5,198 nucleotides of DNA from positions 1-5,198 of the forward strand of contig JBJKOY010000096.1 of NCBI GenBank assembly GCA_046706945.1, in the 5' to 3' direction. This DNA is from FEN-1297 sp046706945 (GTDB taxonomy: Bacteria > Bacteroidota > Ignavibacteria > Ignavibacteriales > Ignavibacteriaceae). Of this stretch, positions 1-5,198 are shown piece after piece. The notes beneath the pieces are model-generated. The model saw nothing but the letters and a program-made list of their open reading frames with translations, searched no databases and had not been told where the DNA came from. The position numbers and the translations under genes are program-made. The first letter of the stretch is position 1, and every line of letters begins with the position of its first letter.

Positions 1-44
1 TCATTTAAGGAAAAATTTTTTATCTATTGCTTTTTTTATTTTTA

Positions 45-71
45 TAGTTTATTTTAATATCGAATAAACTA
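45..71. repeat. Inverted repeat in the receptor gene leader, possible operator
   Basis: Perfect 9-bp arms TAGTTTATT (45-53) and AATAAACTA (63-71) flank a 9-base spacer (54-62). The repeat lies about 86 bases upstream of the receptor start codon. The T-rich tract (31-43) lies before the repeat and not after it on the + strand, so this does not look like an intrinsic terminator for an upstream gene. A binding site for a dimeric regulator is one reading. The region is very AT-rich, so chance dyads are more likely than usual and the function is not established. Confidence 0.4.
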
Positions 72-146
72 ACCAAAACTTAAGTCCATAAAAGCAAAAT
101 TAATACTTCAACGTATCTGGGAAAAATCAATACTAGACAGGAAAGC

Positions 147-152
147 GAAGGT
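147..152 (+). promoter_or_regulatory. Ribosome binding site of the TonB-dependent receptor gene
   Basis: A purine-rich GAAGG (147-151) ends six bases before the ATG at 158. It is a moderate match to the Shine-Dalgarno consensus at an acceptable spacing. It supports the ATG at 158, which also starts immediately before a good signal peptide. Confidence 0.6.
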
Positions 153-157
153 AATAT

Positions 158-3133
158 ATGAAATATAAAATACTATTTATTTTAAGTACCTTATTTGTTC
201 TTCTTGTTTTAAATAACCGGATATTTGCGGCGCCGACGGGCTCGATTAAGGGGACAATTTTAGATGCTCAAACCAAAGAACCTCTTCCGTTTTCCAACCT
301 TGTACTGGTCGGTACCAGTATGGGAGCTGCGGCGGATAAAAACGGCTATTATGTTGTCGAAAACATTCCGGCAGGTACATATACCGTGCGTGCCACTTAT
401 GTCGGCTACAAACAAAAAGAAATTAAAATCGAAATAAAGGAGAACAGAACATTAGAATATAATTTTTATCTGGAACCTGCTGCGGTGGAGGGGCAAACCG
501 TTATGGTAACCGCGCAGGCCGAAGGGCAAATGCAGGCAATTAATAAACAGCTCTCGGCCATGTCGATAAAGAACGTAGTTTCGTCGGCAAGAATACAGCA
601 GCTGCCCGACGCAAACGCGGCGGAATCCGTAGGCAGGCTGCCCGGTGTGTCGTTGATTAGAGAAGGCGGCGAGGCATCCCAGGTTGTAATACGCGGTCTT
701 GCACCGCAGTATAATCAGGTAACAATTGACGGTGTCCAATTGCCCAGTAATATTGCTTCCGGTAATCTCCTAACGGGCACCGATCTTAATAGCACCGCAA
801 CAAATAGTTCGCTGGGCGATAGAGCAGTGGACTTGAGTATGATTTCTTCGAGCAGCCTCGGAGGAATTGAGGTTATAAAGGCAATTACTCCCGATATGGA
901 TGCGGCGGTACTGGGCGGCGTCGTAAACTTTGACTTGAGGAAGGCGCAAAAGAGTACCCACAGCATATTGCCTAAAATCGGTCTTCTAGCCCAAGGCGAA
1001 TACAACCAGTTAAAGAATTCGGCCAATGATTATAAATATGTTGCCTCGATTGAAAATCGCTATTTCGACGATCACTTCGGTGTATTCCTGCAGGGTTCCA
1101 TAGAGAAACGTAACCTCAGCGATCAGCAGTTCGGCGCCTCTTATACGGTGAATAATGTAAATGTGAATTTGGGAGAAGCTACGATACCGAATTTGGATAA
1201 TTTGACTCTAACGGATACTTATAGAATCCGCAAACGAGATGACGGCACCCTGGTGCTGGATTATAAAGGTAAAAATGTAAGTATAGGCCTTGAGAATGTA
1301 ATGAGCTACAGCGATACCAAGGCCACCAATCGCAGTGAGACGGCATATATTTGGAACGCTTCAAGAGAAATTAATTACGGGTTGAACGGCACCGATACAA
1401 AGCTGAACTCGCTGACAAGCCTTCTAAGTGCCGATGCGGTAATTCCGTTCTTCCAGGTTCATGGAACGATCGCTTACTCCTATTCGAGATCTCAAGACCC
1501 CGGCGACGCAACTTTTAATTTTGTCCAGGATTACGGCGGGTTTACCGGCGGAGTAGGTCCGTCAATTGCCAAACTTCAGCCCCAAACTATTGCTACCTAT
1601 ATACAGCCGAACGATACTGCGGCCTGGCTGGATAATATAGTCAATTCGCAATATTTACTCAAAGACCGATTTTATGAGGGAAAAATTGATCTGGAACATG
1701 ATTTTAATATTTCCGACCTAATAAGTGCAAAGCTGAAGTTCGGCGGTATGTACCAGAACAGAACCCGTGCCTATACATACGGCCAAAGAAGCGGTTCAAC
1801 CATATATAATGGCGGTGATGTCGTTACATCCGCGTTTCAGAGTTATGATAAAAATTTGATTTTTAATCCCACGGGATTAAGCATGGCGAATTTTGTATAC
1901 AACGGATACAGCTATGGTAATTTTCTCAAGGGAGCCTATACTATGGCTTATCCTCTAAATGATGCTCTTATGTGGCAGCTTGTACCGATAACAGCAAGGA
2001 CTAATGCTTCCCTCGGCGGCGGTTACCGCGCAAACGACATTGCTTCAAGGGTGAATAATTATAACGGCACGGAGTACAAAAGTGCTGCTTACGGAATGTT
2101 GACTCTAAATTTCGGCAACATGATAACTCTGCTCCCCGGAGTTCGTTATCAAAATCTTACGGGAAAATATACCGCGGCAAGAGTAGATGCAAGCATACCG
2201 ACTGCCCTTTACAGCGATACCACGGTAACCGAAACCCACGGGTATCTTCTCCCGATGGTCCACCTCATTTATAAACCCTTAGATTGGCTGCAAGTACACT
2301 TTGCTTATACGAATACGTTGAACTATCCGGATTTTACCGCTATTACACCGAGGTATGAGATAACCACATCATACGTTGATTATAACAACTACACCTTAAA
2401 ACCCGCGACTTCGCAAAATTTTGATCTTGTTGTGTCTGCCTATTCTAATGAAATAGGGCTGCTTACCGTTGACGGATTTACCAAGCAGATCAAAAATTTG
2501 GTTTTTTATTCAGACACATGGGTCTCAAATTTAAATCAATATCCGGGACTTCCTAAGACTAAAAAAGGCAATTTGCTGGAATTTGCTACGTACATTAATA
2601 GTCCTTATACAATAACTTTAAACGGCGTAGAAGCCGATTGGCAAACGCATTTTTGGTACCTGCCGGGAGTTTTATCGGGATTAGTATTGAGTATCAATTA
2701 TACACACATCTTTTCGAAAGCGAATTATCCGAAAACGATAAAAAATGTTACTTATGATGAATACGGTAATACAAAAACTACGGTTATCGATACATTCTAT
2801 ACCGACCGTTTAATCGATCAGCCGACCGATATAGCCAATCTGGCAATAGGATATGATTATAAAGGATTTTCACTAAGAGTGTCCATGATATATCATGCAG
2901 ATGTCTTTCAAACGCCGGGTTTTATTTCGGCGGTAAGATCCGACGGCGCGAAATACATCCGCTGGGATCTCTCGGCTAAGCAGGATCTTCCCTGGTATTC
3001 ACTGCAGGTGTTTTTTAACCTAAATAATATCAATAGCGAAGATGACATCTTTCGGAACGCTAAAACCGGCTTTTTGTCTTCCCAGCAGAGATACGGATTA
3101 GAAGCAGAATTAGGGCTCCGCTTTAGTATGTAA
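158..3133 (+). CDS. TonB-dependent outer-membrane receptor with N-terminal carboxypeptidase-regulatory-like domain
   Basis: Predicted outer-membrane active transporter that takes up a large or scarce ligand using energy from TonB-ExbB-ExbD. Residues 1-24 or 1-25 form a Sec signal peptide: a MKYK start, a hydrophobic stretch to about residue 18, and cleavage near IFA-A-P. Residues about 29-107 form a carboxypeptidase-regulatory-like beta-sandwich (SIKGTILDAQTKEPLPFSN, later NIPAGTYTVRATYVGY). A TonB-box-like stretch, TVMVTAQ (114-120), follows. The plug spans about 127-263, with LPDANAAESVGRLPGVS (149-165), VVIRGLAPQYNQVTIDGVQLPS (around 176-197) and PDMDAAVLGGVVNFDLRKA (245-263). These plug motifs resemble the Xanthomonas/Caulobacter-type receptor subfamily (TIGR01782-like) more than classical SusC. 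The rest is a 22-strand-type barrel with family-typical late motifs TNTLNYPDF (718-726) and LKPATSQNFDL (746-756). Its 991 residues are normal for large receptors of this kind. The final strand ends GLRFSM, so the usual terminal aromatic is third from last. No SusD-like partner follows. The substrate cannot be read from sequence; a carbohydrate is plausible from family and context. The reading frame is intact. Confidence 0.95.
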   Translation: MKYKILFILSTLFVLLVLNNRIFAAPTGSIKGTILDAQTKEPLPFSNLVLVGTSMGAAADKNGYYVVENIPAGTYTVRATYVGYKQKEIKIEIKENRTLEYNFYLEPAAVEGQTVMVTAQAEGQMQAINKQLSAMSIKNVVSSARIQQLPDANAAESVGRLPGVSLIREGGEASQVVIRGLAPQYNQVTIDGVQLPSNIASGNLLTGTDLNSTATNSSLGDRAVDLSMISSSSLGGIEVIKAITPDMDAAVLGGVVNFDLRKAQKSTHSILPKIGLLAQGEYNQLKNSANDYKYVASIENRYFDDHFGVFLQGSIEKRNLSDQQFGASYTVNNVNVNLGEATIPNLDNLTLTDTYRIRKRDDGTLVLDYKGKNVSIGLENVMSYSDTKATNRSETAYIWNASREINYGLNGTDTKLNSLTSLLSADAVIPFFQVHGTIAYSYSRSQDPGDATFNFVQDYGGFTGGVGPSIAKLQPQTIATYIQPNDTAAWLDNIVNSQYLLKDRFYEGKIDLEHDFNISDLISAKLKFGGMYQNRTRAYTYGQRSGSTIYNGGDVVTSAFQSYDKNLIFNPTGLSMANFVYNGYSYGNFLKGAYTMAYPLNDALMWQLVPITARTNASLGGGYRANDIASRVNNYNGTEYKSAAYGMLTLNFGNMITLLPGVRYQNLTGKYTAARVDASIPTALYSDTTVTETHGYLLPMVHLIYKPLDWLQVHFAYTNTLNYPDFTAITPRYEITTSYVDYNNYTLKPATSQNFDLVVSAYSNEIGLLTVDGFTKQIKNLVFYSDTWVSNLNQYPGLPKTKKGNLLEFATYINSPYTITLNGVEADWQTHFWYLPGVLSGLVLSINYTHIFSKANYPKTIKNVTYDEYGNTKTTVIDTFYTDRLIDQPTDIANLAIGYDYKGFSLRVSMIYHADVFQTPGFISAVRSDGAKYIRWDLSAKQDLPWYSLQVFFNLNNINSEDDIFRNAKTGFLSSQQRYGLEAELGLRFSM

Positions 3134-3182
3134 ATATATTTAAAAGCCATAGAAACTATTTAGAACAATCGGCAAAAGTAAA

Positions 3183-3214
3183 TTTGAAATTTTAAAACTC
3201 AATGTCTAAGTGTA
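3183..3214 (+). promoter_or_regulatory. Weak candidate Bacteroidota-type promoter
   Basis: TTTG (3183-3186) followed 20 bases later by TAAGTGTA (3207-3214) partly fits the Bacteroidota -33 TTTG / -7 TAnnTTTG pattern: the -33 is exact, and four of six fixed -7 bases match. The overlapping TTGAAA (3184-3189) also resembles a sigma-70 -35 box, but no good TATAAT-like box follows at 16-18 bases. The proposed -7 box would overlap the left half of the palindrome at 3207-3226, an arrangement expected for repression. AT-rich sequence yields such matches easily, so this is tentative. Confidence 0.2.
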
Positions 3215-3226
3215 TCGATGCACTTA
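3207..3226. promoter_or_regulatory. 20-bp near-perfect palindrome, operator-like or mRNA hairpin
   Basis: TAAGTGTATCGATGCACTTA is symmetric about the central CG at 3216-3217. Nine of ten base-pair positions are complementary; the exception, T3213 with G3220, would be a G-U wobble in RNA. The site lies about 51 bases upstream of the second gene's ATG. The spacerless symmetry and central CG resemble operators of dimeric regulators such as the LacI family. As RNA it would fold into an eight-pair stem with a UCGA loop. No T-run follows, so it is not a typical intrinsic terminator. Which role applies cannot be decided from the sequence. Confidence 0.5.
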
Positions 3227-3261
3227 TTAGTATGAGTGATTTAACAACCAAAAAACAAAAT

Positions 3262-3267
3262 AAGGAG
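3262..3267 (+). promoter_or_regulatory. Ribosome binding site of the beta-helix protein gene
   Basis: A strong AAGGAG Shine-Dalgarno sequence ends ten bases before the ATG at 3278. It is a better match than the site in front of the receptor gene. It fixes the start codon that gives the signal peptide MKRLILSS, and argues against the out-of-frame start at 3202. Confidence 0.75.
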
Positions 3268-3277
3268 ATATATTACT

Positions 3278-5125
3278 ATGAAGAGATTGATATTGTCTTC
3301 AACAATTATGGTGACAGTGTTTCTGATATTTACTGCGCACCTGCAGGCTCAGCAAATATTTACTCCCGATACACTTGTTATCTCTCCGCTTCCTCCGGGA
3401 AATGTTAACACCGTTATTAACGGCGATACCACTTCGAACGGGCTAAGGAAGTATCCTAACCGTGTTTATGAATTGAAACGAGGACTCGTATACCAGGTAA
3501 GCGAACCGATGCAGATAAACGGCTCCATTACTATTATGGACAGCGGATCTGCCTCGGCTCGTCCGCCCGTGCTCGCGCCCCAGATTTTGCAGAACAATCA
3601 ATCCGTAGACCATTACTTCGATCTAAACGGAAAGGGCAGCACTGTTACAATAAAAAATATGTACATGATATCTGTTCGAGCGGATAACGTCGTTCTCGGC
3701 TGGTCAGACGGTATTCGCATAAATGCAGACAGCATTAAACTGACCCTTAAAGGAGACATCTTCGACGCGTTTACTCATTCTGCGATAACCCTGGCGGGGC
3801 AATGGGACAAGTTGAAAGTCAACGACTGCGAATTCAGAAATGATATGCACAGCAGTGCTTACTTTGGAGGCGGAGCTTTCCTCTCCAACGGCAGCACCAA
3901 CATGGATACCACTATGTTTATAAACAACACGTTTTTCTGCAACAATTCTTATATCTTTTCAGTCCGAGGTTATTGTCCTAATGCAACATTCTCGCATAAT
4001 ACTCTAGTCTACGGAACCGTTGATCCTTTCTTGACGTATTTTGCCCAAAATCTTCATATGAATAACAATCTTTTCTATGCGATGCATTCCTACGGAGGAA
4101 ACCCGATTCAAGTTATTGAATCTTGGCTCCTGGGCTGGCCGGATACAACGGGAAGCGGCATTGTACAAATCTTAGCAACGGATACCACAAGTTCTTGGTA
4201 CAAACTTTGGGGCGATAGTTCGAGCACTTTAATCCCGGGACCGAACCAGCTTTATGTAGGTACCGGCGGAACAGGCAATGCTACCGTCACTGCTGCAGAG
4301 GAGGATCCGGCTGCGAGAGTTTTTGATCTTATGAATAACGATTATTTCTGGCCGCAGAAATTATATACTGATTACAAAGCATATAACGATACTGTAAAAT
4401 CAATCGATACTGTAGCAGTGCCTAATTATACTGTAGCTGGTACTAAGTCGGCAATGGTAAGAAGATTGTATCTGCCGATTTGGGAAGGTCCGTATGCCCG
4501 TTATGTAATCGGTCAAATGGTCAGCAATGGCGCAAGTGTAGATACGATGGGAAATATGAATATGGATCCGGGATTCAATACGGACATCCAGGGTCAGTTT
4601 GATAAGTTGATGTCCTACGTTATAAAAATATGTACCTCGAAGTTCGATACCGCATGGTATTATCAGCCGAATAATGCTCCGCTTTATCCTCCCGTTTGGC
4701 CTTTAGCCGAGAACCTGTCATATACAAATACCGCCCTTCAGCATGCCGGAACCGACGGCTTTGCCCTGGGCGATTTAAACTGGTTCCCGTCTCAGAAAGC
4801 CCAATGGGAGGTTACCGCCGTCAAGCGCGTAGTTTCAAACGTGCCGGATAAGTTCAGCTTGTCCAACGCGTATCCTAATCCGTTCAACCCTACTACCAAT
4901 TTCAATTTCAGCGTAGCCAAGAGCGGGATGGTTCGGATTACCGTATACAATATTCTCGGCGAAGAAGTCAAGACGCTGATCAAGACCGAGATGCAGCCGG
5001 GCAATTACAGAGCATCCTGGAACGGTATGGATGATGCTGGAAGATACGTTTCGAGCGGTATTTATTTCTACAGGCTCGAAACTCAATCGTTCAGCGTGAC
5101 AAAGAAAATGATACTCATGAAATAA
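3278..5125 (+). CDS. Secreted right-handed beta-helix protein with C-terminal T9SS sorting domain
   Basis: Predicted extracellular or cell-surface protein of unknown exact function. Residues 1-24 form a Sec signal peptide (MKRLILSS, a hydrophobic core, LQA before QQ). Residues about 65-270 look like a right-handed parallel beta-helix. Recurring hydrophobic-N-N/D-x-hydrophobic coils occur: IKNMYM (125-130), LKGDIF (157-162), VNDCEF (181-186), INNTFF (215-220), SHNTLV (239-244) and MNNNLF (261-266). Aligned Asn/Asp residues at 183, 217, 241 and 263 suggest an asparagine ladder. Residues about 280-505 are less repetitive and rich in Asp, Thr, Trp and Tyr; they include the motif GTDGFALGDLNWF (491-503), like the end region of pectate-lyase-like beta-helix proteins from related bacteria as I recall them. 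Residues about 522-615 are a T9SS type A sorting domain with YPNPFNP (532-538), an FlgD-like Ig fold, GIYFYRL (594-600) and a basic end KKMILMK. No catalytic residues can be assigned, so both a polysaccharide lyase or hydrolase and a non-enzymatic binding or adhesion protein remain possible. It lies 144 bases downstream of the receptor on the same strand, suggesting linked function. Confidence 0.9.
   Translation: MKRLILSSTIMVTVFLIFTAHLQAQQIFTPDTLVISPLPPGNVNTVINGDTTSNGLRKYPNRVYELKRGLVYQVSEPMQINGSITIMDSGSASARPPVLAPQILQNNQSVDHYFDLNGKGSTVTIKNMYMISVRADNVVLGWSDGIRINADSIKLTLKGDIFDAFTHSAITLAGQWDKLKVNDCEFRNDMHSSAYFGGGAFLSNGSTNMDTTMFINNTFFCNNSYIFSVRGYCPNATFSHNTLVYGTVDPFLTYFAQNLHMNNNLFYAMHSYGGNPIQVIESWLLGWPDTTGSGIVQILATDTTSSWYKLWGDSSSTLIPGPNQLYVGTGGTGNATVTAAEEDPAARVFDLMNNDYFWPQKLYTDYKAYNDTVKSIDTVAVPNYTVAGTKSAMVRRLYLPIWEGPYARYVIGQMVSNGASVDTMGNMNMDPGFNTDIQGQFDKLMSYVIKICTSKFDTAWYYQPNNAPLYPPVWPLAENLSYTNTALQHAGTDGFALGDLNWFPSQKAQWEVTAVKRVVSNVPDKFSLSNAYPNPFNPTTNFNFSVAKSGMVRITVYNILGEEVKTLIKTEMQPGNYRASWNGMDDAGRYVSSGIYFYRLETQSFSVTKKMILMK
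4841..5122 (+). other. T9SS type A C-terminal sorting domain (part of the beta-helix protein)
   Basis: Residues 522-615 of the second protein. The domain starts with VPDKFSLSNAYPNPFNPTT, continues with an Ig-like sandwich (VRITVYNILGEEVKTL, then PGNYRASWNGMDDAGRYVSSG), and ends with a GIYFYRL strand and the KKMILMK tail. In the known family this domain directs export through the type IX system and is usually removed and exchanged for a surface anchor. The domain is complete to its end, so the protein should be a normal T9SS cargo if the genome encodes the system. None of the machinery genes is in this window. Confidence 0.9.
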
Positions 5126-5151
5126 GTCGTAAGATTGAAACGTAATTTCAA

Positions 5152-5184
5152 ATTCATCATATATAAGCCTCCTTTCTGATGAAT
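5152..5184. repeat. Inverted repeat downstream of the beta-helix gene
   Basis: Perfect 8-bp arms ATTCATCA (5152-5159) and TGATGAAT (5177-5184) are separated by 17 bases. The stem is AT-rich, the loop is long and no T-run follows, so it is a poor intrinsic terminator by itself. It sits 27 bases after the stop codon and could be a 3' mRNA structure. The loop contains CCTCCTTTC, which reads as a strong Shine-Dalgarno sequence on the - strand. Confidence 0.35.
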
Positions 5185-5189
5185 AAATA

Positions 5190-5198
5190 CCGGCCGGA
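5190..5198. terminator. GC palindrome at window edge, possible left arm of a terminator
   Basis: CCGGCCGG (5190-5197) follows an A-rich stretch and is the only GC-dense non-coding sequence in the window. A GC stem preceded by A residues about 65 bases after a stop codon would suit a terminator hairpin, but the second arm and any T-run would lie beyond the window. This is a guess from position and composition. Confidence 0.2.

Larger units (their letters stand above)
3134..3277. other. 144-bp intergenic spacer, no clear terminator
   Basis: AT-rich gap between the two genes. I see no GC-rich stem followed by a T-run, so readthrough from the receptor gene into the downstream gene is possible and the two may share a transcript. 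The spacer also has enough room for its own promoter, and holds a 20-bp palindrome and the downstream ribosome binding site. A short reading frame that begins here at 3202 lacks a Shine-Dalgarno sequence and runs out of frame into the next gene, so it is not called. Confidence 0.5.

Noticed and set aside
27..57. Possible promoter for the receptor gene (TTG at 27-29 and TATTTTAA at 50-57)
   Set aside because: The spacing of 20 fits a Bacteroidota promoter, but the -33 box is incomplete and only four of six fixed -7 bases match in very AT-rich sequence. An alternative TTGCTT/TATAGT pair (27-32, 43-48) has a spacer of only 10.
452..1364. Several - strand reading frames inside the receptor gene
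   Set aside because: They lie antisense to well-conserved plug and barrel sequence, show no family motifs and are shadows of the receptor's codon pattern.
2908..3150. 80-codon - strand reading frame over the receptor's 3' end
   Set aside because: It is antisense to the terminal barrel strands, with no recognisable domain; treated as a shadow.
3180..3192. AAATTT-G-AAATTT symmetric sequence as a terminator for the receptor gene
   Set aside because: It is all A/T apart from the centre, has no room for a hairpin loop and no GC stem or T-run; expected by chance in this composition.
3202..3408. 68-codon + strand reading frame starting in the spacer
   Set aside because: It has no Shine-Dalgarno sequence before its ATG, and most of it overlaps the signal-peptide region of the beta-helix gene in another frame. 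The downstream gene has a much better ribosome binding site and a convincing protein.
4792..5086. Two - strand reading frames antisense to the T9SS domain
   Set aside because: They overlap a highly conserved sorting domain on the + strand and have no recognisable protein features.
5135..5151. TTGAAA/TTTCAA six-base stem directly after the second gene
   Set aside because: The stem is short and AT-rich with no T-run, too weak to call a terminator.
1..5198. CRISPR arrays, tRNA or rRNA genes, insertion sequences, toxin-antitoxin or phage genes
   Set aside because: No spaced direct repeats, cloverleaf, transposase or related proteins were seen on either strand.

Overview
The window holds two complete protein-coding genes, both on the + strand, with short AT-rich non-coding stretches before, between and after them. 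The first (158-3133) encodes a 991-residue TonB-dependent outer-membrane receptor. It has a carboxypeptidase-regulatory-like domain at its N-terminus, then a plug, then a long beta-barrel. The second (3278-5125) encodes a 615-residue secreted protein with a signal peptide, a probable right-handed beta-helix and a C-terminal type IX secretion (T9SS) sorting domain that begins with a YPNPFNP motif.

The organism is most likely a Gram-negative member of the Bacteroidota/Chlorobi/Ignavibacteria (or Calditrichota-like) assemblage. The T9SS sorting domain and the carboxypeptidase-regulatory domain on the receptor both fit this. The YPNPFNPTT linker followed by an FlgD-like Ig fold is especially common in Ignavibacteria-type genomes. 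This placement is inferred from protein style only; there is no rRNA or other marker gene here.

Layout: 1-157 is an AT-rich leader with a 27-bp inverted repeat (45-71) and a modest ribosome binding site for the receptor. 158-3133 is the receptor. 3134-3277 is a 144-bp spacer without a recognisable intrinsic terminator; it contains a 20-bp near-perfect palindrome (3207-3226) and a strong AAGGAG ribosome binding site. 3278-5125 is the beta-helix protein. 5126-5198 is a tail with an 8-bp-armed inverted repeat and a GC palindrome cut by the window edge.

Working model (inference): the receptor imports a substrate, plausibly a glycan fragment but possibly another large ligand, across the outer membrane using TonB energy. 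The secreted beta-helix protein is displayed on the cell surface or released by the T9SS, and binds or processes the same substrate. No SusD-like lipoprotein, transcription regulator or recognised catalytic domain is in view, so the substrate is not determined. The strongest leads are the pairing itself, the undescribed beta-helix protein, and the operator-like palindrome just upstream of its start.
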